Below are positions 7,946 through 16,591 of a stretch of 64,000 bases of DNA, piece after piece (position 1 is the first letter of the stretch; every line of letters begins with the position of its first letter). The position numbers were made by a program, and so were the translations under genes. The notes beneath the pieces were generated by a model, which did not search any database, was not told where the DNA came from, and worked only from the letters and a program-made list of their open reading frames with translations. The stretch is taken from assembly GCA_964497615.1 (NCBI GenBank), contig CAZCEC010000029.1, positions 12,229-76,228 of the forward strand. Direction: 5' to 3'. The stretch comes from CAZCEC01 sp964497615 (GTDB taxonomy: Bacteria; Chloroflexota; Anaerolineae; Anaerolineales; UBA6663).

Positions 7946-10678
7946 TTAGAGGAGATTCAGGCGGCGGGCGCGCGCCAGGGCCTGGGCGCGGTGGGCGGCA
8001 CCCAACTTCCCAAAGATGCGGTTGATGTGCTTCTTGACGGTGCTGGGCGCCACGACCAGCCGGGCCGCGATCTCGGCGTTGGAGAGGCCCTGGTCAATCA
8101 GGCGCAGCACTTCCAGTTCGCGGCTGCTGAGGGCATCTGGCCCAGTGGCGGCGGGCGGCGCGGCGGATTGCCCAGCGGCCGCGGGACGCGGGCCCAACGC
8201 CAGCAGGAGACGCCGGGCATAAGCCCGCAGGCGCTCAGCCTCGGAACCGTCAGCCGCCTGGGCCGGCGCGTCCGCCAGCCACAATTGGAGCAGGGGCAGC
8301 GCACCGTCTCCCTCATCGACGAACACGCGGCAGAAGGCCTCCGGCTCGCCCAGCGCCAGCGCCCGGCCGATTGTCCGCAGCGCCTGGTCGAGTGCGCCGG
8401 CCTTCGTCTGGGCCAGGCCGAGGCACACCAACAATTCGATGAGATCGGTGGTCCGGCCACCGGCTTCGGCGCGGGTAATCAGCGCCGCCAGGCGCGCCAG
8501 GGCCGGCCCAATCTGCCCGAGGGCCAATTCGACGCGGGCGAGCGCCAGGTGCAGCGACTCGCTCAGGCTGTCTTCGATGGGCGGCAGGAGGCTCTGGATC
8601 GTGCGCGCCCAGGCCGCGGCCTGGTCCAGGTCGCCGTGTGCCAGCCACAACCAAACCTGGCAGGCGTGCACCTGAGACTGCGTTGCCAACGACAATTGAT
8701 GCTCGTCGGCCAGGGACCGGGCCTCGGCCACCACCTGTAGTGCCGCGGCCAAGTCGCCCTGGGCCTGCCGCAGCCTGGCAAGGGCCACGCGGTTCAACAT
8801 GCGGACAAAAGGGTCCACGCCCCGCTCGCCCAGGCCAAATGCGGTATCCAGGTGTTGGGCGGCGGCGTCAAGCTCGTTGCGCTGGTACAGCACCGAAGCG
8901 AGGCTCGCATGCAGGGTGCCCGTCATCGCGGTCTGCGTGGCATGGTGGCGCTCGGCCACCTCCAGTCCTTCACGAGCCAGGGCCGCGGCCGCGTTCAGCC
9001 TGCCCAGCGTGTAGTGAATGTCGGCCTGGTTGCTATAGGCGCGCAGCCCGCCGTTCAGATCGCCGGCCACCAGGGCCAGGCGGCCCGCCTCCGCAAAATA
9101 GGGCAGCGACTCAACCAGGCTCTCCAGCCAGAACAGGGCTACCCCCAGGTGCTGCTGCATTTGCCCGCGGGCATAGACCTCGTCGGGCGGCAGGCGACTG
9201 AGCACCTGCTTGGCCAAGGACATCACCAGCGGAAAGTCATTGCGGCGCGACGCGAGCCGGACACGCACGCGGGCCGCCCACAGATCCAGCCGGTCCTCGT
9301 CGGCCCAGCCGCGAGCAGCCTGCCGGGCCTCGCGCAAAAGGGTTTCCGCCTCCTCCAGCCGATGAGCCGACACCAGCGCCTCGGCTCGCGCCAGACTCAG
9401 GCTGGGCCGCGCCCGCACGACCGGCTCCGGCAGACGCTCCAGCCAATCGCGCAGGGTCATAATCTCGCCCCGGCGCATCCAGCCATCGGTCGCGCCGGCC
9501 ACGAGGTCCGCCGCGAGGTCGCTGGCCCCGCCCGCCAACGCCTGGGCGATGGCCTCGCTGGTGTCGCCATGCCCAGCCAGCCACTCGGCTGCTCGACAAT
9601 GCAGGCCGGCGATCTCGGCGGCGGGCAGGGTCTGCGCCAGCCGGTGGCGGAGCACCTCGGCAAAAAGCTGGTGGTAGCGGTACCACTCGCGCGCATCGTC
9701 GAGGGGCAGCAAGAACAGGTTCTGGCGCTCCAGTAGTTCCAGCATAGCCTGGGCAGGCGGGCCGTCCGCGCCCAAGAGCGCCTCGCACAGGGGCGCGCTG
9801 AGGCGCTCCAGCACCGCTGTTCGCAGCAGAAAATCGCGCACACCGGGCGGCTGGCGCAGCAGCACCTCTTCCACGAGGTAGTCCACCAGATAGCGGTGAC
9901 TGCCCGCAAAAGCCGCGACAAAGGCATCGGCGTCGTCGCGGTTGCGCATGGAGAGGGCGGCCAATTGGAGGCCCGCGACCCAGCCTTCCGTGCGCGCTTC
10001 CAGGGCGGCCACTGCGGCCGGGTCAAGACGCAGCCCGCGCGTTTCATTGAGGAAGTGGCCGGCTTCGTCGGAGGTAAAGCGCAGATCGCCGGATCGCACC
10101 TCGGTGAGCAAGCCGCGCGCCCGCCAGCGCGCCAGGGGCAGCGGCGGGTCGGCGCGGCTGGTGATGAGCACGCGCAGGTGCGGCGGGCGACGGTCAATCA
10201 GCCCGCTGACCGCGTCGTGGACGGGCTGGGCCGTGATTTCGTGATAGTCGTCCAGCACCAGCCAGCGCGTGCCCTGCGCGGGCGGCGGCAGCGCGGCCAG
10301 ATCATTGATGAGAGCGGGCAGGACCTCCTCAACGCTGGGAACCGCGGGCTGCCCGAGGAGGCGCAAGGCGGCTTCGCCCAGGCCAGACCGCCAGGGCTGC
10401 ATGGCGGCGATGATGTACTGGAGGAAGCGGGCGAGGTCATTGTCGGCCCGGTCCAGCGACACCCATGCCACAGCATCTGACTCGCTGCCGGCGCGACCGT
10501 GCTCGCGCTGTACCCACTCGCTCACCAGGGTGGTTTTGCCAAAGCCGGGCGGAGCGGCGATGAGGGTCACGGCCGTTGAGGTGCCGAGCCGCTGAGTCAG
10601 GCGCGGCCGGGCCACCGCCGCTTCGGGCGGCGGGGGCGCGTATAGCTTGGTGGTGATGAGCGCGGTTGTGGCCAGCAT
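7946..10678 (-). CDS. MalT/LAL-type LuxR family transcriptional regulator
   Basis: About 910 residues from ATG 10678 (MLATTALITTKLYAPPPPEA), the canonical N-terminus of this family. An in-frame ATG at 10732 would add 18 residues and crowd the divergent gene. N-terminal STAND-type ATPase: Walker A APPGFGKTTLV, Walker B-like WLVLDDYHE, then EVRSGDLRFTSDEAGHFLNE and the GWVAGLQLAALS motif. A long TPR-like middle (about residues 430-820) follows, then a C-terminal LuxR helix-turn-helix (LSSRELEVLRLIDQGLSNAEIA, VKKHINRIFGKLG). Such proteins bind an inducer and ATP, multimerise and activate transcription. Targets are not evident; the small protein downstream and the divergent MaoC/E1 genes are candidates by position. 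Confidence 0.92.
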   Translation of the reverse strand: MLATTALITTKLYAPPPPEAAVARPRLTQRLGTSTAVTLIAAPPGFGKTTLVSEWVQREHGRAGSESDAVAWVSLDRADNDLARFLQYIIAAMQPWRSGLGEAALRLLGQPAVPSVEEVLPALINDLAALPPPAQGTRWLVLDDYHEITAQPVHDAVSGLIDRRPPHLRVLITSRADPPLPLARWRARGLLTEVRSGDLRFTSDEAGHFLNETRGLRLDPAAVAALEARTEGWVAGLQLAALSMRNRDDADAFVAAFAGSHRYLVDYLVEEVLLRQPPGVRDFLLRTAVLERLSAPLCEALLGADGPPAQAMLELLERQNLFLLPLDDAREWYRYHQLFAEVLRHRLAQTLPAAEIAGLHCRAAEWLAGHGDTSEAIAQALAGGASDLAADLVAGATDGWMRRGEIMTLRDWLERLPEPVVRARPSLSLARAEALVSAHRLEEAETLLREARQAARGWADEDRLDLWAARVRVRLASRRNDFPLVMSLAKQVLSRLPPDEVYARGQMQQHLGVALFWLESLVESLPYFAEAGRLALVAGDLNGGLRAYSNQADIHYTLGRLNAAAALAREGLEVAERHHATQTAMTGTLHASLASVLYQRNELDAAAQHLDTAFGLGERGVDPFVRMLNRVALARLRQAQGDLAAALQVVAEARSLADEHQLSLATQSQVHACQVWLWLAHGDLDQAAAWARTIQSLLPPIEDSLSESLHLALARVELALGQIGPALARLAALITRAEAGGRTTDLIELLVCLGLAQTKAGALDQALRTIGRALALGEPEAFCRVFVDEGDGALPLLQLWLADAPAQAADGSEAERLRAYARRLLLALGPRPAAAGQSAAPPAATGPDALSSRELEVLRLIDQGLSNAEIAARLVVAPSTVKKHINRIFGKLGAAHRAQALARARRLNLL

Positions 10679-10731
10679 CCAGGCCTGCCTTGATACTCGA
10701 CCATTGTAGTCCCATTCGCCGCGCTGACTCA

Positions 10732-10740
10732 TGCTAAAAT
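10732..10740 (+). promoter_or_regulatory. Extended -10 element (TGNTAAAAT) before the MaoC gene
   Basis: TGC-TAAAAT fits an extended -10. The predicted transcript start near 10747 gives a leader of about 26 bases that contains the AAGGAGAG ribosome site of the MaoC gene. No convincing -35 is present. Confidence 0.45.
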
Positions 10741-10772
10741 CCTCGCGTTCGCGCCCACTCAAGGAGAGTTCG

Positions 10773-11243
10773 ATGCCCCTGCCGCCCGCCCAGCGCGGAA
10801 TGTACTTCGAGGAGTTTGCCCCCGGCCAGAAGGTCCGCACCGTCGCCCGGACCGTCACCGAGGCCGATATCGTGGCCTTTGCCGGCACTTCCGGCGACTT
10901 CAACCAGATTCACACGGACGCCACGCTGGCGGCCGCAACCCCCTACGGCCAGCGCATTGCCCACGGCTTGCTGGTCCTGTCCATCGCTTCCGGACTGGCG
11001 GTGCAGACCGGCATCATGGAAGGCACCATTATTGCTTTCCGCGAAATCAGGGAGTGGAAGTTCGTCGGGCCGGTCTTCATCGGCGATACGGTCCACGCAG
11101 AAATTGAAGTCCTGGAGACAAAGGCCATTCCGCGGCTGGGCGGCGGCCTCATCACGCTCCAGTTCGATGTCCGCAATCAGGACGACAAGACGGTCCAGAA
11201 GGGTGTGTGGGTGGCCCTCATGGCTGGCCGCAAAGAAGCCTAG
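10773..11243 (+). CDS. MaoC family dehydratase (R-hydratase-like)
   Basis: 156 residues from ATG 10773, chosen because AAGGAGAG lies just upstream; an ATG at 10731 would place the promoter-like element inside the gene. Single hot-dog fold: YFEEFAPGQKVRTVARTVTEADI, then the hydratase motif AGTSGDFNQIHTD with the catalytic Asp/His pair, and YGQRIAHGLLVLSIASGLAV. Members hydrate enoyl-CoA to (R)-3-hydroxyacyl-CoA or act on related thioesters. It abuts the E1 dehydrogenase, so branched-chain or short-chain acyl-CoA metabolism is plausible. Length is normal for the family. Confidence 0.88.
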   Translation: MPLPPAQRGMYFEEFAPGQKVRTVARTVTEADIVAFAGTSGDFNQIHTDATLAAATPYGQRIAHGLLVLSIASGLAVQTGIMEGTIIAFREIREWKFVGPVFIGDTVHAEIEVLETKAIPRLGGGLITLQFDVRNQDDKTVQKGVWVALMAGRKEA

Positions 11244-13345
11244 GTGTCCTCCGCTTCATCGGGCTCTTCCGTAGATCAGATGAGCGCCACCGCGCCGGCC
11301 GGCCCGGCCTTGGTGGACTGGCCGCGCGTTGCCCGGCTGGCCTTGACTTCCCGCCTGATTGACAATATCGAGGAGCAGGAGCTTACCCCGGCGGGCAAGG
11401 TGGCCTACCAATTTTCCGCGAAGGGCCACGAGCTGGCGCAGATTCTGCTCGGCCTGGCCCTTAACCACCCCCGCGACGTCGCTACGGTCTATTATCGGTC
11501 CAGGCCCTTCATGCTGGCGGCCGGCCTCAGCGTGCGGGAGGCCTTTGCGGCCGGCATGGCCCGCACCGGTAGCCCGGCAGAGGGCCGCGACACGGGCGTG
11601 AGCTACTTTCTGCCGCCGCGCCAGGGCGTTACCGTCCTGCCCATGTCGGGCAATGTGGGCGCGCAGTATTCGCCCGCCACAGGCTGGGCCACAGCCATCA
11701 CGTATCGGCGCGACACGCTGGGCGAGGCCGATTGGGAGGGCGCGGTGGCCGCGGCGCTGGGAGGCGATGGCTCCACCGCCGCGAACGGCTTCTGGGCGGC
11801 GCTAAACATCGCCACCACGCAGGAATTGCCGGTGCTGTTCTTCATCGAAGACAACGGCTACGCCATTTCAGTCCCCGGCCACTTCCAGAACGCGCAGTCG
11901 AACATTGCCGCCTCGCTGGCGGCCTTCCCCCATCTGCGCATCCTGGAGGGCGACGGTACCGATCCAGCGGAGGCCGCCGCCCGCATTGGCGAGGCCGTGG
12001 CTCACGTCCGCGCCGGCCGGGGCCCGTGCCTGCTGCGGCTCAGCGTGGTGCGGCTCGCCGGCCATTCGTTCACCGACAACCAGGCGTATAAGTCACCGGA
12101 ATTGCGCGCGGCTGAAAGGGCCCGCGACCCGCTCACCCGGCTGCGCGAATTCCTGCCGGAGATGGACTGGGCCGCTCTGGAGCGGGAAGTGGAGGCCGAG
12201 ACTCGCGACGCCTTGGCCGCCGCGCAGGAAAACCCTGAACCGGACCCGGCCACCGCTACCCATCACGTGTTTTTTCAGGGTCAAGCACAGAGTGTTGGCG
12301 GCCTGCTGGCCGAGGGCGTCACGCTCCCGAGCGGCTCACCCGCGCCAATGTCCCCGGCTGGCCCGCGTATCAACCTCATTGACGCCGTGCGCCGCACCCT
12401 GGAGACCGAATTGGCGCTCAATCCCCGCGCGCTGGTGTTTGGGGAGGATGTGGGGGTGAAGGGCGGCGTGCACGGCGCGACGCTCGATATGCAGCACAGA
12501 TTCGGGCCGGCGCGCGTCTTTGATACATCGCTCTCGGAGGACGGCATCATCGGGCGCGCGGTGGGCCTGGCCTATGCCGGGCTTTTGCCCATTCCTGAGA
12601 TCCAGTTTCGCAAGTACGCCGACCCGGCCACCGAGCAGATCAACGATGCCGGCTGGGTGCGCTGGCGGACGGCTGGGAAGTTCGCGGCTCCGATGGTTGT
12701 GCGAATCCCCGTGGGTTTCGGCAAGAAGACCGGCGACCCGTGGCACTCGGTGACGGGCGAGGCCATCTTTGCCCACACGCTGGGCTGGCGGCTGGCCTTC
12801 CCCTCGAATGCCGCCGACGCGGTTGGCTTGCTGCGCGCCGCCCTGCGCGGGCACGATCCCACGCTGTTTTTCGAGCATCGCGCACTNNNNNNNNNNTGGA
12901 CACGGCCCCGGCGCGCCGCCCGTATCCTGGCGACGACTACGTGCTGCCGTTTGGCATGGCCGCCACCGTGCAGACCGGCCGATCTCTGACCGTGATCACG
13001 TGGGGCGAAATGGTCTATCGCTGCCTGGAAGCCGCGCAGTCCTGGCCGGGCGAGATCGAAATCCTCGATTTGCGGACTATCATCCCCTGGGACCGGGCGG
13101 GAGTGCTGGAATCCGTGCGAAAAACCGGCAAATGCCTGGTGGTGCACGAGGACACTTTCACCGCGGGATTCGGCGCGGAAGTGGCTGCCATTGTGGCGGC
13201 AGAGGCATTCACCGACCTGGATGCGCCGGTGCGGCGCGTGACGACGCCGGACTCGCCCATCCCCTATCATGCCGGGCTCACCGCCGCGGTCGTTCCGTCG
13301 GTGCAGGCCATCGCCGAGGCCCTGGCGGAACTATTGGCGTTTTAG
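11244..13345 (+). CDS. 2-oxoacid dehydrogenase E1, alpha and beta fused (interrupted by assembly gap)
   Basis: Thiamine-diphosphate enzyme decarboxylating a 2-oxoacid (pyruvate or branched-chain type). The N-terminal alpha half has the ThDP motif GDGSTAANGFWAALNIA followed by FIEDNGYAIS. The beta half starts near LIDAVRRTLETELALNPRALVFGEDVG and contains PEIQFRKYADPATEQI. Ten Ns at 12887-12896 follow DPTLFFEHRAL; beyond them the beta subunit resumes in another frame (YPGDDYVLPFGMAATVQTG to EALAELLAF). The E1-beta pattern is continuous across the gap, so the frame change is an artefact of a placeholder-length gap, not a mutation. The start is GTG at 11244, directly after the MaoC stop, or ATG at 11280; neither has a strong ribosome site. 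No E2/E3 genes are in the window. Confidence 0.88.
12887..12896. other. Assembly gap (10 N) inside the E1 gene
   Basis: Ten Ns, the usual placeholder for a contig join of unknown length; coding continues on both sides in different frames. Confidence 0.95.
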
Positions 13346-13363
13346 GCCGTTTTGCAGTATATT
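13334..13363 (+). promoter_or_regulatory. Probable sigma-70-type promoter for HU
   Basis: TTGGCG (13334-13339), an 18-base spacer and TATATT (13358-13363). The predicted start near 13370 leaves a leader of about 46 bases ending in AAGGAGA before the HU ATG. The -35 overlaps the end of the E1 gene, so HU can be expressed independently. Confidence 0.5.
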
Positions 13364-13415
13364 TGCGCCCGCTGAGCGTTCGTTTCACTGATCCGACCCA
13401 ACTAAGGAGAACAAC

Positions 13416-13715
13416 ATGGCTGGCAAGATGACCAAATCGGACTTCCTGAATGCAGTCGCCGAGAAGAGTGGCCTGAGCAAGAAGCAGGCGGCCTCCGTGA
13501 TGGATGCCATCAGCGGCATCGTGGCCGATCAGCTTAAGGGCAGCGGCGAAGTGACCCTTCCCGGGCTCATCAAGCTCACGGTCTCGGAGAAGCCGGCCAC
13601 GCCCGAGCGTGAGGGCATCAACCCCTTCACCAAGCAGCCGACCATCATCAAGGCCAAGCCGGCCCGCAAGGTGGTCAAGGCCCGCCCGGTCAAGGCCCTG
13701 AAGGACGCCGTTTAG
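13416..13715 (+). CDS. hup: HU family DNA-binding protein
   Basis: 99 residues, ATG with a strong AAGGAGA site. Starts MAGKMTKSDFLNAVAEKSGL with the HU dimerisation helices, GSGEVTLPGLIKLTV, then the DNA-binding arm region and a lysine-rich tail (KAKPARKVVKARPVKALKD). The arm is slightly unusual: the standard RNP motif appears as GINPFTKQPTIIKAKPARK, a common variant. It bends and compacts chromosomal DNA. Own promoter upstream and a GC-rich hairpin downstream suggest a single-gene, strongly expressed transcript. Confidence 0.95.
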   Translation: MAGKMTKSDFLNAVAEKSGLSKKQAASVMDAISGIVADQLKGSGEVTLPGLIKLTVSEKPATPEREGINPFTKQPTIIKAKPARKVVKARPVKALKDAV

Positions 13716-13759
13716 CGTCCGGCCGGCCTGGCCTGGTTTCCTGCGTTGAAGTGAATCCT

Positions 13760-13791
13760 GGGCGCGCGCCTGTCCGTTCCGGCGCGCGCCC
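13760..13791 (+). terminator. GC-rich hairpin after HU
   Basis: GGGCGCGCGCC, a 10-base loop, then GGCGCGCGCCC, an 11-bp perfect stem 45 bases after the HU stop. The following T run is short (GGCATGTTT). Confidence 0.65.
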
Positions 13792-13944
13792 GGCATGTTT
13801 CAGGCCATACCCAGTAGACTTGGCCGCGGGCGGCAAGCGCGGTCAGTGGCGCCCGCGCCGCGTTGGCCGGCAGGATGTGTTTGTGTTGAGGCGCAATTAT
13901 CAACCTATATGGATAGGTCATTCCTGGAGCAGAAGAGAGGTCTC

Positions 13945-15432
13945 ATGTTATGCCGACGTTGGTTAGCGATTATGTCCGTCATCGTTGCCCTGGCCCTAAC
14001 CATCCTGGCCTGCGGCGGCGGCGCGGCGGCCACCGCCACTACCGCGCCCACCAATACTCCCCGCCCGACGGCCACCGAGGCGCCGGAAGAAGAGCCGACC
14101 GAGGAGCCGGAGGAAGAGCCGACGGAGGAGCCGGAAGAAGAGCCCACCGAAGAGCCGGAGGAAGAACCGACCGAGCAGGGCATCGCGGCGGGCGAGATCA
14201 GCATTTCCAGCAGCAACGCCTATGTGGACGAGTATGACTACGTCCACATCGTGGGCCTGATCTTCAACGATACCGAGGAACCGATCAGCTTCGTCGAACT
14301 CACCCTGGAGCTGGTGGACGGCAGCGGCGAGACCCTGCTCACCGACTTCGACGATGCGCCGGTGGACGAGGTGACGTTCTCGCCCTTCCTGTGGACCATC
14401 GGTCCGGGCGAGACCTCCCCGTTCGACTACACCGTCTATACCGACGACCGCGACCCGAGCGACTGGGAGTACACGGTGCGGGTGACCGACTTCAGCGACG
14501 GGTTCGTTGACCGCGGCGAAATCGAGATCGTCAACGACCAGATCACGGCCGATGAGTTCGGCACCCTGTACCTGACCGGGGAACTGGTGAACCTGAATGA
14601 TGAGCCGGTGCTGGTCAACAGCCTGGCCGCGGCGCTGTTTGACGACGGTGACAATGTGCTGGCCGGCGACGCGTCGTACAACTACGCCCGGTATTTGGCC
14701 CCCAGCGGCGACGAGAGCGGTAATGACCGGACGCCCTTCACGATCAGCCTGGACGGCCCCGTGCCGGACGCTTCGTCGTACATCGTGTACTGGGATGCCG
14801 ACCTGACCGACGAACTGGACACCACCGCCGGCCTGAGGATCGACCTGGCCGGCGCATACGCCGACGACTTTGACGATCTGCACGTGGTGGCCGCGGTGTC
14901 TAGCGAGGCGGAGGACGTGCTGTCGGTCCAGGTGGTGGCGGGCCTGTACGCCGAGGACGGCACGGTGCTGGATGCGGCAACTCTGTGGGTGCCGGTCTAC
15001 CTTGGCCCCGGCGATGCCGTGCCGATCAGCTTCGACTACTTTAGCAGCGTCAACTCGAACCCCGACGAACTGGCCCGCGTGAGCAGCTACAGCGTGCAGT
15101 TCGACGCCTACGGCACTTACGAGACCAGCTTCGACGTGGTGGCGCTCGAAACCGCCAACGAATCCAGCGAGACGGGCTCCAACGGGCGGGTGGACTTCAC
15201 CGGCGACGTGGTGAACGCCTCGGGCGAGGCGCTGTCCAGCGCCATTGTCGTCCTGGCGCTGTACGACGCTGAGGATAATCTCGTCATTTCCAACTGGACG
15301 AGTGTGTATCCCGACGGCGATACGTTCGCGGACGGCGAGTCGCTGCCGTTCAGCCTGAGCCTATACCTGGCACCAGACACCGATACAACGGACTGGTCCT
15401 TCCGGACCTTCGTCCAGGGCTACGTCGAGTAA
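13945..15432 (+). CDS. Lipoprotein with acidic EEPTEEPE repeats and beta-sandwich domains
   Basis: Start at ATG 13945 (MLCRRWLAIMSVIVALALTI, lipobox ILAC) with AGAGAGG upstream; an in-frame upstream extension has no signal peptide logic. 495 residues. After the lipid Cys come a Thr/Pro linker, then about three and a half copies of an 8-residue acidic unit EEPTEEPE. Then come three to four similar beta domains, each with a pattern like DDLHVVAAVSSEAEDVLSVQ and VYLGPGDAVPISFDYF, resembling FxLyD/CARDB-like folds. The protein is strongly acidic (many Asp-Asp and Glu pairs), suggesting a divalent-cation-binding surface. No enzymatic motif. Followed by a good rho-independent terminator. Confidence 0.8.
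   Translation: MLCRRWLAIMSVIVALALTILACGGGAAATATTAPTNTPRPTATEAPEEEPTEEPEEEPTEEPEEEPTEEPEEEPTEQGIAAGEISISSSNAYVDEYDYVHIVGLIFNDTEEPISFVELTLELVDGSGETLLTDFDDAPVDEVTFSPFLWTIGPGETSPFDYTVYTDDRDPSDWEYTVRVTDFSDGFVDRGEIEIVNDQITADEFGTLYLTGELVNLNDEPVLVNSLAAALFDDGDNVLAGDASYNYARYLAPSGDESGNDRTPFTISLDGPVPDASSYIVYWDADLTDELDTTAGLRIDLAGAYADDFDDLHVVAAVSSEAEDVLSVQVVAGLYAEDGTVLDAATLWVPVYLGPGDAVPISFDYFSSVNSNPDELARVSSYSVQFDAYGTYETSFDVVALETANESSETGSNGRVDFTGDVVNASGEALSSAIVVLALYDAEDNLVISNWTSVYPDGDTFADGESLPFSLSLYLAPDTDTTDWSFRTFVQGYVE
14086..14175 (+). repeat. In-gene tandem repeat, 24-base unit
   Basis: About 3.7 units coding EEPTEEPE, diverged mostly at third codon positions, which shows selection for the acidic peptide rather than very recent expansion. 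Confidence 0.85.
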
Positions 15433-15461
15433 CTTCGGTCGCTTCGACCGGAGCGCAACAG

Positions 15462-15506
15462 TGCCCCGGGGATGCGCGCCAAATGCGCCTGTCCCCGGGG
15501 CATTTT
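15462..15506 (+). terminator. Rho-independent terminator
   Basis: TGCCCCGGGGA (15462-15472) pairs perfectly with TCCCCGGGGCA (15492-15502), followed directly by TTTT. It ends the lipoprotein transcript and lies upstream of the Dus promoter. Confidence 0.88.
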
Positions 15507-15526
15507 GTTCGATACGGGGCTTTCTT

Positions 15527-15535
15527 TGGTATGAT
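15527..15535 (+). promoter_or_regulatory. Extended -10 (TGGTATGAT) immediately before the Dus start
   Basis: TGN followed by TATGAT, 7 bases before the ATG at 15543, with no Shine-Dalgarno between. A possible -35 (TTGTTC, 15505-15510) lies at a long 19-base spacing. Predicts a leaderless mRNA. Confidence 0.55.
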
Positions 15536-15542
15536 TGGCGGC

Positions 15543-16550
15543 ATGGCACCTGCCCGGCCAGCTTTCCACGTGCGGGACGTGCCCGTCTTTGGCGACGCGA
15601 TCCTGTCGCCGATGGACGGGTTCTCCGACCTGCCCTTCCGGCTGATCTGCCGCGAATTGGGCTCGGCCATGTCGTATACCGAGTTCGTCAATGTGGACGA
15701 ACTCCAGAGCCGCAAGCCCACCGTGAGGGCCTGGACCAAGCTGCGCTTCGACCCCAGCGAGCGGCCCATGACGTTCCAGATCTACGGCCACGACGAGGAC
15801 CGGCTGGTAGAGACCGCCCTCCGGCTGCAGGACCTGGGCCCAGACATCATTGACATCAACATGGGCTGCTATGTCAAAAGCATCTCCGAGCGCGGCGCCG
15901 GCTCGGGCATGCTGTGCCAACCGGACAAGATTGGCCGGGTTTTCACCAGGCTGTCGCGGGCCCTGCGCCTGCCGGTCACCGGCAAGATTCGGCTTGGCTG
16001 GGATGACAATTGGCGGAATTACCTGGAGGTCGCCCACATCCTAGAAGATTCGGGCGCGAGCCTGATCGCCGTCCATGGCCGCACGCGCGCCCAGGCCTAC
16101 ACCGGCTCTGCCGACTGGGACGCCATCGCCGAGATCAAGCAGGCCGTGCGGGTGCCGGTCATTGGCAATGGCGATGTGCGCACTGTGGCCGATATCGGGC
16201 GACTACGCGCCCACACCGACTGCGATGCCGTGATGATCGGGCGCGCCGCCATCGGCAATCCGTGGATTTTTGCGCGCCTGGAGCGCGAGTGCGTTGCCTT
16301 CAACGACATCGCCGCGCTGATGCGCCGCCATCTGGCGCTCAATCTTGAGTTCTACGGCGAGCGCCTGGGGCTGGTGCTTTTCCGGAAGCACGCCGCCAAG
16401 TACATCCGCGGCCTGCCAGCGGAGCCAACCCTACGCATTCCTCTCCTCACCGCCTCCACCGTGGACGAATTCGACCGCCTGCTGGACGAGGCACTCGACT
16501 CCCCCACGGGCCGAGGTGCGGCGAGCGCATTGACCCTTGTGGCTGCATAA
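15543..16550 (+). CDS. tRNA-dihydrouridine synthase family protein
   Basis: 335 residues from ATG 15543. Readings from 15483 start inside the terminator and are rejected; ATG 15531 overlaps the -10. FMN-dependent TIM barrel: ILSPMDGFSDLPFRLICREL, the signature IDINMGCYVKSISERGAGSGML in which the usual NxGCP..K...G..GA.L appears with Tyr-Val in place of Pro, the lysine of VTGKIRLGWDD, VHGRTRAQAYTGSADW, IGNGDV and MIGRAAIGNPWIF. The catalytic Cys occurs as GSGMLCQP. Reduces uridine in tRNA with NADPH. The substitution at the CP dipeptide is typical of a divergent Dus subgroup. Confidence 0.87.
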   Translation: MAPARPAFHVRDVPVFGDAILSPMDGFSDLPFRLICRELGSAMSYTEFVNVDELQSRKPTVRAWTKLRFDPSERPMTFQIYGHDEDRLVETALRLQDLGPDIIDINMGCYVKSISERGAGSGMLCQPDKIGRVFTRLSRALRLPVTGKIRLGWDDNWRNYLEVAHILEDSGASLIAVHGRTRAQAYTGSADWDAIAEIKQAVRVPVIGNGDVRTVADIGRLRAHTDCDAVMIGRAAIGNPWIFARLERECVAFNDIAALMRRHLALNLEFYGERLGLVLFRKHAAKYIRGLPAEPTLRIPLLTASTVDEFDRLLDEALDSPTGRGAASALTLVAA

Positions 16551-16591
16551 TCAGTTGTCGCGGGCCGGTCGTCCATCGCCGCCAGCCGCCG

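Noticed and set aside
11244..13345. Real frameshift or split into separate alpha and beta E1 genes
   Set aside because: The change of frame coincides exactly with a 10-N gap; protein similarity is continuous on both sides, so the gap length is simply arbitrary.
13416..13715. HU gene as a phage marker
   Set aside because: Standard bacterial HU with its own promoter and no phage genes around.
15483..15542. Longer N-terminus for the Dus protein
   Set aside because: It would begin inside the terminator hairpin and run through the -10 element; conserved sequence starts after ATG 15543.
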